NCBI GenBank assembly: GCA_020437395.1
Contig: JAGQWJ010000006.1
Span: 1-64,000, forward strand
DNA: 64,000 nt
Source of the DNA: Ignavibacteriota bacterium
Lineage (GTDB): Bacteria > Bacteroidota > Ignavibacteria > Kapaibacteriales > UBA2268
Reading direction: 5' to 3'
Of the stretch, positions 47,178 through 56,287 are shown in pieces (within the stretch, counting starts at the first letter, position 1; every line of letters begins with the position of its first letter). The notes under the pieces were generated by a model that did not search any database, was not told where the DNA came from, and worked only from the letters and a program-made list of their open reading frames with translations. The position numbers and the translations under genes are program-made.

Positions 47178-47955
47178 TATCTCTGACTCTTTCGATTAGC
47201 AAATTTTCTAATTCTTTTCTTATCTCAAATCTAATATCTTTTTCTCTTATGCTCTTAGTTGACTCAGATAATATTTCTATCTGTTCCTTTAAACTACTAA
47301 GTTGTTCGTTAGTTCGTTTTATATTGATGACGAACTCATCTGAAGGTGAAACAGCTTTTGAAATATTATCTGTAGCTTTAGCTAATTGATTAATTAATTC
47401 TGATTGATTAATATTGAAATTCTTTAGCTCAAGACTAATATCTTCTAGTTTATTAACTGCATTTGCAAAATCAGTCCCAATTTCACCTATTTCATGAATT
47501 AAGATGCTTTCTTCTGATTCTTTCTCATCAATAATTAAGTCTTCATCAGGAGAAAAAAGCATCACTATAAATATTAACAGCAACATACTTGCTTCGAATA
47601 TTATACTTGCTATAACAAGCTCAGTAGATATTGCGTCAGAAAATTTTCTTACACCTATCAAAACAAGCAATATAGCTGCTCCAAAATATACGAATGAATT
47701 AATTGTAGAATAAAAATGCCTATTTACAACTTCTTCTATCCAAAGCGTAGTCCCCTTCCAAATACCAAGTCTATGTAATATTATAGTATCTGTTTTTACG
47801 AATTTGCTGGGGTTTTTTTCAAAAACACAAACTTTCCAACATATAATAAGAATCATTAATCCAGAAAGTTCATTTTCATATTTTAACTTTTGGTATAGTT
47901 CGTTTAAGAATTTTCTCCCTTCAAGTGAGGAAAGTGTTTCTAATTTTTTTTCCAT
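47152..47955 (-). CDS. GldL/PorL-like two-helix motor protein (divergent)
   Basis: A 267-residue protein with a cytoplasmic N-terminal part (about 1-85), helix 1 (87-103, FGAAILLVLIGVRKF), helix 2 (112-134) with an intramembrane glutamate E121 in IIFEASMLLLIF, then FSPDED and a long coiled-coil-like tail (about 155-255). GldL has the same plan: GAA at the start of helix 1, a glutamate in helix 2 needed for proton-driven rotation, then a proline and acidic residues and a helical tail. The N-terminal extension is unlike GldL. It follows the LptF/G gene by 3 bases. This family call is inference from pattern, not from a search. Confidence 0.5.
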   Translation of the reverse strand: MEKKLETLSSLEGRKFLNELYQKLKYENELSGLMILIICWKVCVFEKNPSKFVKTDTIILHRLGIWKGTTLWIEEVVNRHFYSTINSFVYFGAAILLVLIGVRKFSDAISTELVIASIIFEASMLLLIFIVMLFSPDEDLIIDEKESEESILIHEIGEIGTDFANAVNKLEDISLELKNFNINQSELINQLAKATDNISKAVSPSDEFVINIKRTNEQLSSLKEQIEILSESTKSIREKDIRFEIRKELENLLIERVRDNDTKEKKN

Positions 47956-47958
47956 TAT

Positions 47959-49044
47959 TTATGTTTTTGTTTTAATTAAGTTTATGATACCAACTACAAA
48001 AAACAAGCCATTTGCAAACCAACCAGCAACAATTGGTTGCAAGCCAGTCCCTAATACAACTGCTTGGCTTACTTTCGTAAATATTAAATATAAAAATGAT
48101 ATGACCAAAGCTGCTCCAATTTGAACAGCAATGCCACCTTTCTTCTTAACTGATGCAAAAGGAACACCAAATAAAACAACTATTATATTAGCAATAGGGA
48201 AAGCATATTGACCGTAATAATCAGTCATTTCTAGATCTACATTCTTACCCCCATCCTTCAACAATGAAAGATATGATCTTAACTCATCGAAAGTCATTTC
48301 ATCAGTTGATCTTTTTAAATCGACTATTTTTTCGTGTGTTAGAACTAAGTCTATTCTCAAGGAATCATATTTTTCAACTGACTCTATATTTTCTATTGTA
48401 AATTTACGAGTTAATACATCTTCTAACAACCAATTCTTAGATACAGTATCCCAGGTTATTGACTTAGCTTCAATTGTTTTTAATAATCGGGGGGATTTTA
48501 TATCCGTAAAATATTCAATTCCAATATTGAATCCTTTTTTTTGATCACTTCTATAAGATTTCATGTGTAAGTTAGCAGTAGGAGACTCTCTGAAATATAA
48601 ATCATATATAGAACCAATACTGCTGCCCTTGTTCATATATTCTCTTTCTATGTCATTTTTGGCAATATTTGCCTTCGGTACAATCCATCCATTGAAATAT
48701 AGATGTAAACCACTAACTAATATACTTAATAGCATTAGAGGTGCCATGAATCTATATAGACTAATTCCACCAGATTTTATAGCAGTAATTTCATTTAAGC
48801 CAGATAATCGACCAACGGTAAACAATGTAGAAAGGAGCATCGCTACCGGAATTAATAGTTTTAGAATTTCTGGGAAAAAATAAAAATAGTATTCTGCTAT
48901 TTTCATTATTCCCATCCCATTATCAAGAAAATCCTCTAAATTTTCAATCATATCTACTATTAAAAAAATAGTATATAGTGCAATGAAAGAAAAAATCAAA
49001 GTCGTAATGAATGATTTTATTATATACCTATCTAATATTCTCAT
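47959..49044 (-). CDS. LptF/LptG family LPS export permease
   Basis: A 361-residue YjgP/YjgQ permease: helices at about 13-32, 50-72, 97-117, a periplasmic jellyroll (about 125-265), then three helices at the end. DRYIIKSFITTLIFSF and GLNEITAIKSGGISLYR are family signatures. It extracts LPS from the inner membrane with LptB. Only one permease of the F/G pair is here and lptC is 20 kb away. It overlaps the flippase stop by 4 bases. Confidence 0.9.
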   Translation of the reverse strand: MRILDRYIIKSFITTLIFSFIALYTIFLIVDMIENLEDFLDNGMGIMKIAEYYFYFFPEILKLLIPVAMLLSTLFTVGRLSGLNEITAIKSGGISLYRFMAPLMLLSILVSGLHLYFNGWIVPKANIAKNDIEREYMNKGSSIGSIYDLYFRESPTANLHMKSYRSDQKKGFNIGIEYFTDIKSPRLLKTIEAKSITWDTVSKNWLLEDVLTRKFTIENIESVEKYDSLRIDLVLTHEKIVDLKRSTDEMTFDELRSYLSLLKDGGKNVDLEMTDYYGQYAFPIANIIVVLFGVPFASVKKKGGIAVQIGAALVISFLYLIFTKVSQAVVLGTGLQPIVAGWFANGLFFVVGIINLIKTKT

Positions 49045-50348
49045 TTATTGTAAAAGTCTTTAATAAAATTTTTCGTATCAGGGATTGCTCTGAAAATATC
49101 AAAAATTGGAAATCCTAATTGTTTTTTAACAATATACAAACTAGATAATCCAATTATAATATAATATATAACTATTCCTAAAGAAACAAATTCATATTCA
49201 GCAACTTGAGCTATTACAAAAATAGAAATTAGTGATGTAATTGCAGCAATTATACTTATGTACACTACAGATTTTATTTTATTTATTGCTGTTAATATCA
49301 TATTCAATGAAGCAAATGGTAAGAACAAAGTTGCTATCAATAATATTTTGAAATAGTCAATTGAAGAGTGAAACTTTACTGGCAAGAAGTTATATATTAT
49401 GAAATCAGCAACCCCAATTTGAAGTAATGTAAATATAATTATGTTCAGTATGAGTACAAAAGATGTGCTTTTAGTCATTATACTTCTAACCTTATCTTTA
49501 TAATCTATATTCTTTACAGCAGACGGATAGACAAGAGCTGAAACACCATCTGAAATTTGTTCGAAGACCTTAAAAAGTATTTTTGCTGAACTGTAAAGTC
49601 CTACAATTTTAATGCTATCTTTACTATTAATAGCAAAGGATATAGCATATACGTCTAAGTATTTAATAGATGAATAGAAGATTGCATGAATTGTCCAGGG
49701 AATTGCGAAATTCAAGTACTTTCTGAATGTTATAATTCCATTAGTACCAAAACTAGATTTCTTTATAATCAGAATTGCTGAATAAATTCCCGAAGTTGCA
49801 CTGCCAATTAGGTATGAAATAATTAAATCACTAAAAAATAAGAAATCTTTTGTCACAATATAGTATCCAATAACTAGAGTCATAATTCCAAAATTGATGA
49901 AATCTATAAAAAATGACTTCTTGTATTCTAAATCTCGAGCTAGAATTTTATAAGCAAAAGTTCTTGGTATTACGAAAACTGAAATTAATGGTAAGAAATA
50001 AGAGACTTCTATAAAATCGTCTCCACCTAATAAATTAGAAAATTCATGTCGGAAAAGAAATAGAATTATTGGAACGAAAAGTAAAAAGAATGATTGCAGT
50101 AACATTGCAATACTATTTAACTTAGGTCTATCTTCTAATCTATTACCAAACTGAATTATACCCTGCAATGAAAAAGAATCTGATACACTTGCCAAATAAG
50201 TTATCAATTGAGTAAATAAGAAATAAAGTCCAATATTATATGGGTCAGTATGACCTATAATTACTAGATTTATTAATCCCCAAACTAGATAAATAAGCCT
50301 ATTTGCGAATGACCATGATATTTTATCTAAATGATCTTTAACTCTCAA
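49041..50348 (-). CDS. Oligosaccharide flippase-like membrane protein
   Basis: A 435-residue hydrophobic protein with about 12 helices, of the polysaccharide-flippase (MVF/MOP) superfamily: WSFANRLIYLVWGLINLVIIG at the N-terminus and the FAIPWTIHAIFYSSIKYLDVYAI block in the second half. Its AT-rich composition matches its neighbours, unlike the flippase at 81-1550. It overlaps the heparinase-like gene by 11 bases, suggesting a joint role in a surface glycan. Confidence 0.82.
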   Translation of the reverse strand: MRVKDHLDKISWSFANRLIYLVWGLINLVIIGHTDPYNIGLYFLFTQLITYLASVSDSFSLQGIIQFGNRLEDRPKLNSIAMLLQSFFLLFVPIILFLFRHEFSNLLGGDDFIEVSYFLPLISVFVIPRTFAYKILARDLEYKKSFFIDFINFGIMTLVIGYYIVTKDFLFFSDLIISYLIGSATSGIYSAILIIKKSSFGTNGIITFRKYLNFAIPWTIHAIFYSSIKYLDVYAISFAINSKDSIKIVGLYSSAKILFKVFEQISDGVSALVYPSAVKNIDYKDKVRSIMTKSTSFVLILNIIIFTLLQIGVADFIIYNFLPVKFHSSIDYFKILLIATLFLPFASLNMILTAINKIKSVVYISIIAAITSLISIFVIAQVAEYEFVSLGIVIYYIIIGLSSLYIVKKQLGFPIFDIFRAIPDTKNFIKDFYNK

Positions 50349-52239
50349 TTGAGTCTCTATATTTATGAATTATTAAATTTTCTGATGATGTTAATACGAT
50401 TTTAAATGCACCTAGTTTTACTCCGTATGCTGGTGAAAACTCATAGTTTTCTAATTTGATTTTCTGTGCATTTGTTTCGAAAAATAATATATTTTGTTCA
50501 TTGAACAATTTATAAACATTCTTTTCCACAGCTTCAACTTTTATATTTGGAAACAAGTAAATATTTATCTCTTTATCTATATCACTGTTATACTTATCAC
50601 TTACGGTAATAATATTAGAATTCGATTCGATTTCTCTTGTATAAGGTTTTCCACAGTAATCTATTGTACCAGAAATTAATTTCTCTTTGTCAGAATCTAT
50701 TCTACTATTCTGATGATTGGTTTCTAACCAAAACATATCGTCATTATTTGTAGATGAAAAACTATTTTGCTCACAATCATTTATCCATATTACGTTGTGT
50801 GATGCTGTAGAACGATATTTATTTCGTAATTCAAAATTTGATGTATAACAATAAGTACCTATATCAACAACAAAAGGTTCCATTCCGCAATAAAGATTAT
50901 AAGATAAATTATCATTGTGATCATGACCGCCTTTACCCTTTTGTCCTAGTTTTCCACATTTGAATATTAAATCATAATTATTAGTCTTTCTTCGTAATAG
51001 ACCAAAATTCATAAAGTTATCTTGTTTTTTATAATTATATTTATTACTAATGATTTTTATAAGAGATTGATATGTAAATTTTTCTGAATTATTTAATTTC
51101 CAGTAGAAACCCGAATCGTTATCCCCTATTTGTGGAACGAATCCATATTCTAATAGTAGTGAGGAAAAACTTGAAATATTTTGTAATTTTTGTTGGTTAA
51201 GTTTTTCAAATCCATTCTCCATTAGAATTATATCAACTGTGATTAACATTTGGAATGTGAACAAATGGTAACGGCTTGAACCTTCAAAGTTCGACCCATC
51301 TTTATTAAATTGATAGTCTAACTCCTTTTCTAACAGACTTTTATATCTTTCAATTAATGATGTTCTTACATCGCTTTCCTTAGTGTAAACTAAATAAATC
51401 AAAATACTACAGAGATTAGAAAAATAGTGGTTTCCTCGTAACCCTTCCGAATACTCAATATTCTCTTTAATATGACTAAAGTGATCATATAAAAAAGAAT
51501 CAATGAGTTCTATTTCATCAATAGTAAATAAGTTATCTCCTTTTAAAGTTAGTAAAGCAAATAAAATATTTACTAATCTTATCCCAATATCCATAGAGCA
51601 AATCCATTGAACTCCAAAGTTTGGTGGATTTGAAGCCATAAAGTCAAACATTTGATTTCTAATCTCTATTAGAACTGCATTAGATTGTGATAAATTAAAT
51701 TCTAATGCCAAAATAGGTAAATGTTGCATTCTTCCTATTTCCCAAGGAACTTTTATATCGTGACCAGAATTATTACCATAGCTAATATTTTTGAACCAAT
51801 TAAATTCCCATCTATAGTCAGAATTATAGTCTTTTTGCCAATCTATTTGTTCATATTCATTAGTTATTTTGTTGAAGCATTTTGTCGAAAATGGTATTAA
51901 TTTTTTATTAAACTTACTTTGAATTGAATTGAATTCTGCGTTACTATTGACTGATAATAATTCATTTGAAAGTACTTTGAATTTATGATTTAAACAATTA
52001 TCTATAAACTTAAGATCTCTATAATTTTCATAATCAAAATAGAATATCTTATCATATTCTATAGTTTTAGAGTAATCTATTTCTAAAAACGATATGTAGT
52101 CCAAGGAATAAGTTGAGAAATTCTTATCTCTTAATTTATAGAATTTGTCAATTATTCTATCAATTATCTTTTTCTTGAACTTTCGATAAATTATTCTCTT
52201 ATCAATTCTGGCTGTTTTTTTAATATAGTTAATATTCAT
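50338..52239 (-). CDS. Heparinase II/III-like polysaccharide lyase
   Basis: A 633-residue protein with an alpha/alpha-toroid (about 150-400; SGHDIKVPWEIGRMQHLPIL, GNHYFSNLCSILIYLVY) and a C-terminal beta-sandwich Heparinase_II_III domain (about 415-630) with KGGHDHNDNLSYNLYCG and RSTASHNVIWIND. No signal peptide is evident, so it may be cytoplasmic. In glycan gene clusters this family is often linked to uronic-acid polymer or exopolysaccharide assembly. The ATG at 52239 is used; an in-frame TTG lies 18 bases upstream. It is first in the long operon. Confidence 0.85.
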   Translation of the reverse strand: MNINYIKKTARIDKRIIYRKFKKKIIDRIIDKFYKLRDKNFSTYSLDYISFLEIDYSKTIEYDKIFYFDYENYRDLKFIDNCLNHKFKVLSNELLSVNSNAEFNSIQSKFNKKLIPFSTKCFNKITNEYEQIDWQKDYNSDYRWEFNWFKNISYGNNSGHDIKVPWEIGRMQHLPILALEFNLSQSNAVLIEIRNQMFDFMASNPPNFGVQWICSMDIGIRLVNILFALLTLKGDNLFTIDEIELIDSFLYDHFSHIKENIEYSEGLRGNHYFSNLCSILIYLVYTKESDVRTSLIERYKSLLEKELDYQFNKDGSNFEGSSRYHLFTFQMLITVDIILMENGFEKLNQQKLQNISSFSSLLLEYGFVPQIGDNDSGFYWKLNNSEKFTYQSLIKIISNKYNYKKQDNFMNFGLLRRKTNNYDLIFKCGKLGQKGKGGHDHNDNLSYNLYCGMEPFVVDIGTYCYTSNFELRNKYRSTASHNVIWINDCEQNSFSSTNNDDMFWLETNHQNSRIDSDKEKLISGTIDYCGKPYTREIESNSNIITVSDKYNSDIDKEINIYLFPNIKVEAVEKNVYKLFNEQNILFFETNAQKIKLENYEFSPAYGVKLGAFKIVLTSSENLIIHKYRDSIES

Positions 52240-52288
52240 TTTTAAGTATGATTTCAATCTTTATACAAAATCAATAAACAAGTTAGCA

Positions 52289-52305
52289 TAAATTTGTTAA
52301 TTTTG
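52289..52305 (+). promoter_or_regulatory. Two overlapping -7-type boxes before the HicB-like gene
   Basis: TAAATTTG (52289-52296) and TAATTTTG (52298-52305) both match TAnnTTTG, 35-51 bases before the ATG at 52340. No TTTG -33 box is present. Confidence 0.35.
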
Positions 52306-52339
52306 GATTATTACTAAACCGAAAAATGGGAATTATATA

Positions 52340-52534
52340 ATGGAAAGACAAATTTCAAAAAGCTTAAATGTTAATGATTATGAAGTTCTGATAAGAAAAA
52401 GAGGAGAAGGTAAGTATGCCTCTTATTGTCCGCAATTGAATTTTATGATTGCAGGAGAAGAACATGAACAAGTTTATGGTTTAATGATTGAAAAGATAAA
52501 CAGTCATATTGAATCACTAAATACAACTAAATAG
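52340..52534 (+). CDS. HicB-like small protein
   Basis: A 64-residue protein: VLIRKRGEGKYASYCPQLNFMIAGEEHEQVYGLMIEKINSHIESL follows the HicB/UPF0150 N-terminal pattern (partial RNase-H-like strand, then YxAYCPxL, then a helix), but without the C-terminal DNA-binding tail of HicB antitoxins. No hicA is adjacent, so a toxin-antitoxin role is unlikely. It is followed after 2 bases by the CPBP protease gene. Confidence 0.65.
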   Translation: MERQISKSLNVNDYEVLIRKRGEGKYASYCPQLNFMIAGEEHEQVYGLMIEKINSHIESLNTTK

Positions 52535-52536
52535 CT

Positions 52537-53400
52537 ATGCAAAAATTATTGGCGCATTGGTGGGTTAGAATCATTATAGCTATCATTGCGTCAATTTTGC
52601 TTTCGTTACCTCTTCTTATTTTCCCGTCAGGTTTTCTTTTTACAAACATACTAACGGCAATTGGACTAACTGTGATAAGTATAAGTTTACTTGCTTTTAG
52701 AGCTGGTTCTGCTTTCAATGCTTTTGGGTTACAGTTTGATAAATTTGCTATTATAGATTTTTTGAAAGGATTTATAATTGTGATTTCTATGAATTTAATA
52801 TTCATTATTTTGGGATTGATATCTGGTTATGAATTTAGACTAAGTAACGATTTTTCTTTGTTAGATTATAAGTCTTTCCTATTTATTTCTTCTTATATTT
52901 TCTTAATGGCTTATTTAGAAGAAATAATTTTTAGAGGTATTGTATTTCAAACTCTAAGAGAACGCTTCGGAGATTTTATAGCGATTTTATTATTAAGTAT
53001 TTTTTTTTCATTAGCACATTATTCAAATCCAAATATTTCGAATATGGGATTAATTAACATTATATTGGCTGGAATAATGCTTTCGGTATTATATATAACA
53101 ACTGAATCTTTATGGCTTCCAATCTCAGTTCATTTTTTCTGGAATCTCAACCAGCAAGTGTTATTAGGTTCAAATATAAGTGGAATAAATTTTGATATTA
53201 AAATTTTTGAACTAACGGCCATTGGAAACGAATATAGTTGGTTTTTTGGTGGACAGTTTGGAATAGAGGAAGGTGCACTCACAACGATATTATTAACTAT
53301 TTTAACTGTTATTTCGTTTAGAATAAATAGACAGAATCCATATATAATGGCAACCAAATTTAGAATAAAATTTGAAGAAAGTAAATTACTAAAATCATGA
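52537..53400 (+). CDS. CPBP family intramembrane metalloprotease
   Basis: A 287-residue protein with about eight helices and the CPBP (CAAX protease/bacteriocin-processing) motifs: LEEIIFRGIVFQTL (catalytic glutamates), SIFFSLAHYS (histidine) and SVHFFWNLNQQ (histidine/asparagine). Substrate is unknown. Its stop overlaps the TPR gene start by 4 bases (ATGA). Confidence 0.9.
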   Translation: MQKLLAHWWVRIIIAIIASILLSLPLLIFPSGFLFTNILTAIGLTVISISLLAFRAGSAFNAFGLQFDKFAIIDFLKGFIIVISMNLIFIILGLISGYEFRLSNDFSLLDYKSFLFISSYIFLMAYLEEIIFRGIVFQTLRERFGDFIAILLLSIFFSLAHYSNPNISNMGLINIILAGIMLSVLYITTESLWLPISVHFFWNLNQQVLLGSNISGINFDIKIFELTAIGNEYSWFFGGQFGIEEGALTTILLTILTVISFRINRQNPYIMATKFRIKFEESKLLKS

Positions 53401-54545
53401 AATCAATATTATTTATAATTGTTTTTTTCTTATCTGCAACTGCAAGTTTTTCGCAATGGGCAATTTTAAAAAGTGACGCCGATAGTCTTGTAAGGCAGGG
53501 TGCCAATCATATTTATAACGTTGAATTTGATAGTGCCGAAGTGGCATTTCAACAAGTAATTGAAAGATATCCAGAACATCCTGCAGGATATTTTCTACAA
53601 GCGATGGTTGATTTTTGGAGATTAACACTATACAGATATACAGATAAAATAAATGATGATTTTCTAAGAAAAATAGGTAAAGTTATTGAAGTAAGTGATA
53701 AACTCCTGAACGAGAATCAATACGATATAACTGGTTTATTTTTTAAAGGAGGAGCATTAGGATATAGAGCAAGATTTTATACTAATGAAAAACAATGGTT
53801 CAGTGCAGCATCAGATGGCAAAGAAGCTTATGACATTTTGATGCGAGCACATAAAAAAGCACCCGGTAACCATGATATTATGTTGGGGACAGGTTTATTC
53901 AATTATTTTGCAGTGGCAATCCCCGAAGATTATCCGATTTTGAAACCAGTTGTTTTATTTTTCCCACCAGGTAATAAAAAACTTGGTTTACTTCAACTCA
54001 GAGCTTCAATGCATCATTCCAGATATTCATCTATAGAAGCCGAAGTGGCACTTATGCAGATTTATTATTCTTTTGAAAAAGATTTTGATCAGGCCTTTTA
54101 TTATGCAAATGATCTATTTACTAGGTTTCCTAGAAACCCATATTTTCATAGGTACTTAGGCAGATGTTATGTAAAGCAAGGGAAATGGGCTGAAATAGAA
54201 TCCACTTGGAGGGAAATTGTAAAAAAATGTTTGGCTCGAGAACTCGGCTACGACAACCTTACAGCACGAGAAGGTTTGTATTATGTTGGTCTTTCATTAC
54301 AAAGAAAAGGAGACCAAGAAATGGCAATAAAGTACTTGAAAAAGTGCTTAGAAGTTAGCGAATTTGTTGATGGAAACGAGGATAGTGGCTATTATTCAAG
54401 TAGCTTACTTAAATTAGGGATTTCGTATAAGAAATTAGGTGATAAAAAAAATGCACTTTATTATTTCAAAAAAGTATTAGATGTAGATGACAACAACAAT
54501 AATCATGAAACAGCAAAAAGGTATATTGCTGATTATAATAAGTAG
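53397..54545 (+). CDS. Secreted TPR protein
   Basis: A 382-residue protein with a signal peptide (about 1-19, SLSATASFSQ-like end) and TPR units at the N-terminal (DSAEVAFQQVIERYPEHPAGYF) and C-terminal ends (YYVGLSLQRKGDQEMAIKYLKKCL, SYKKLGDKKNALYYFKKVL). The central part (about 110-230) is a conserved block of unknown function (FNYFAVAIPEDYPILKPVV). It overlaps both the CPBP gene and the muramidase gene. Confidence 0.85.
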   Translation: MKSILFIIVFFLSATASFSQWAILKSDADSLVRQGANHIYNVEFDSAEVAFQQVIERYPEHPAGYFLQAMVDFWRLTLYRYTDKINDDFLRKIGKVIEVSDKLLNENQYDITGLFFKGGALGYRARFYTNEKQWFSAASDGKEAYDILMRAHKKAPGNHDIMLGTGLFNYFAVAIPEDYPILKPVVLFFPPGNKKLGLLQLRASMHHSRYSSIEAEVALMQIYYSFEKDFDQAFYYANDLFTRFPRNPYFHRYLGRCYVKQGKWAEIESTWREIVKKCLARELGYDNLTAREGLYYVGLSLQRKGDQEMAIKYLKKCLEVSEFVDGNEDSGYYSSSLLKLGISYKKLGDKKNALYYFKKVLDVDDNNNNHETAKRYIADYNK

Positions 54546-55737
54546 TTTAATTATTCTTATTTCTAATTTTTCACCGCTTTTATCGAAGGATATAAGATTA
54601 GGGATAGATGTTTTGATGAGTGACGAAATTAATGTTGTTCAAAACAAACGAATTGCACTATTTACTAATCAATCTGGAATAAATGCAGATGGAGTTCCAA
54701 CTGCTGAATTATTATCACATGATATACGAATAGATTTAAGAAAAATTTTCGTACCTGAGCATGGTTATTACACCACAATACCAGCAGGAGAACCAGTATC
54801 AAACGATTCCATCTTTGGAACACCAATAGTTTCTCTTTATGGACCATTAAAAATCCCAGATAAGAAAGTATTGTCAAATATAGATGCTGTAGTTGTTGAC
54901 ATACAAGATATTGGGGTAAGGTCTTATACCTATATAAGTAGTTTACTTTATTTAATACAAGGTTGTGCTGAAAACAACATTGAAGTGATAATACTAGATA
55001 GACCAAACCCTTTGGGAGGATTAATTGTAGATGGTAACACACCAGAAAAGAAGTTTAAATCATTTGTGTCCTTAGTTCCGACAACTTACATCCATGGCTG
55101 TACAATCGGTGAACTCGCGTTAATGATAAACGGTGAGATATGGACAGAGAATAAAAAACAATGTAATCTTACAATTGTTAGAATGGAAGGATGGGAAAGA
55201 TGGATGGCTTGGGAAGATACAGGTTTAATGTGGATACCTACTTCACCCCATGTACCAACCGCTAATTCGGTGAGAGGAATATCAACATTGGGCACAATTG
55301 GTGAATTAGGAATTGTAAGTATAGGTATTGGTACAACATCTCCATTTGGCTACATTGGTTCTCCATATTTGAACTTTGATAATCTAAGTGTAAGCTATGA
55401 AGGTGCCTATTTACAGAAGACATTTTATAGACCATTTTACGGTATGTTTAGTGGCAAAGATGTTCCTGGCTTTTATTTGAAATTCAATTTGTCAAACCAC
55501 TTCAAACCATATACAACTGGGTTGTTAATACTCAATGAATTGGTTAAAAATAATCCCGAACTACTTTCTGATAAAAATTTAAAATCTCAATCAATCAATA
55601 TGTTCAACAAAATAACTGGTACAGATAAAATATTAAAAGCAATAGAATCAAATCTACCGAATGAAATGATTGTTACTTTAGCCAATGATGGTTTAATCGA
55701 TTTTTTAAATATACGAACGAAATATTTGCTTTATTAA
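54505..55737 (+). CDS. namZ: DUF1343 / NamZ-type exo-beta-N-acetylmuramidase
   Basis: A 410-residue DUF1343 protein; the family member NamZ (YbbC) of Bacillus subtilis removes terminal MurNAc from cell-wall glycans. Conserved blocks: ALFTNQSGINADG, FVPEHGYYTTIPAGEPV, VVDIQDIGVRSYTYISSL, ILDRPNPLGG and SPHVPTANSVRG. Signal peptide about 1-30 from the chosen start at 54505; an upstream ATG at 54487 would lengthen it by six residues. It overlaps the TPR gene by 41 bases. No MurNAc-recycling genes are near. Confidence 0.9.
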   Translation: MKQQKGILLIIISSLIILISNFSPLLSKDIRLGIDVLMSDEINVVQNKRIALFTNQSGINADGVPTAELLSHDIRIDLRKIFVPEHGYYTTIPAGEPVSNDSIFGTPIVSLYGPLKIPDKKVLSNIDAVVVDIQDIGVRSYTYISSLLYLIQGCAENNIEVIILDRPNPLGGLIVDGNTPEKKFKSFVSLVPTTYIHGCTIGELALMINGEIWTENKKQCNLTIVRMEGWERWMAWEDTGLMWIPTSPHVPTANSVRGISTLGTIGELGIVSIGIGTTSPFGYIGSPYLNFDNLSVSYEGAYLQKTFYRPFYGMFSGKDVPGFYLKFNLSNHFKPYTTGLLILNELVKNNPELLSDKNLKSQSINMFNKITGTDKILKAIESNLPNEMIVTLANDGLIDFLNIRTKYLLY

Positions 55738-55738
55738 T

Positions 55739-56242
55739 ATGTTAGATGGGCTTTCAATAAGATTAGCAGACATTAGCGATACTAACCGAATTGTAGAAAT
55801 TTATAATGAAGCCATTGTAAACAGAAAAAATGCTTTATTAGATGAAATTTTACTTTCAGATTATCAAATATCATTTAGAAACCGAGATTTAAAAAACTTC
55901 CCAATATTAGTAGCTACAATTAATAATAGTGTTGTGGGATGGATTTCTTTATCGCCTTACCGTGCAAATCGTAAAGCTTATCAAAATTTAAAAGAAGTAA
56001 GTTTTTATATAGATAATCATTTTAAAGGAAAGGGAATCGGTTCGCTTTTATTAAAATATATTATCAATGAGAGAAGTAAGTTCAATTATAAATCATTAAT
56101 TGCTATTCTAGTAGCTAATAATCAAGAGAGTGTTTATTTATTGAAAAAATTTGGATTTTCGCTTTGGGGGTGTTTGCCAAACGTGTTAGATATGGATGAT
56201 GCGAGTAATGATGCATTAATTTATGGTAAAAATTTTGAATAA
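55739..56242 (+). CDS. GNAT family N-acetyltransferase
   Basis: A 167-residue GNAT. The acetyl-CoA loop is in HFKGKGIGSLLLKYI (Q/RxxGxG/A type) and the PAT-like N-terminus is IRLADISDTNRIVEIYNEAI. It resembles phosphinothricin/methionine-sulfoximine acetyltransferases in layout. The substrate is not known. It follows namZ by one base and is closed by a strong terminator. Confidence 0.88.
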   Translation: MLDGLSIRLADISDTNRIVEIYNEAIVNRKNALLDEILLSDYQISFRNRDLKNFPILVATINNSVVGWISLSPYRANRKAYQNLKEVSFYIDNHFKGKGIGSLLLKYIINERSKFNYKSLIAILVANNQESVYLLKKFGFSLWGCLPNVLDMDDASNDALIYGKNFE

Positions 56243-56244
56243 AA

Positions 56245-56273
56245 AAAAGGCAGTTTTTAGTAAACTGCCTTTT
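56245..56273. terminator. Bidirectional intrinsic terminator
   Basis: A 12-bp stem (AAAAGGCAGTTT/AAACTGCCTTTT) with a 5-base loop, between the converging GNAT and T9SS-cargo genes. T-runs lie on both sides, stronger (eight) for the minus-strand gene. Confidence 0.85.
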
Positions 56274-56287
56274 CTAAAGTTATTATT

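Noticed and set aside
52340-53400. HicAB toxin-antitoxin module
   Set aside because: There is no HicA-type toxin next to the HicB-like protein, and it lacks the DNA-binding tail.
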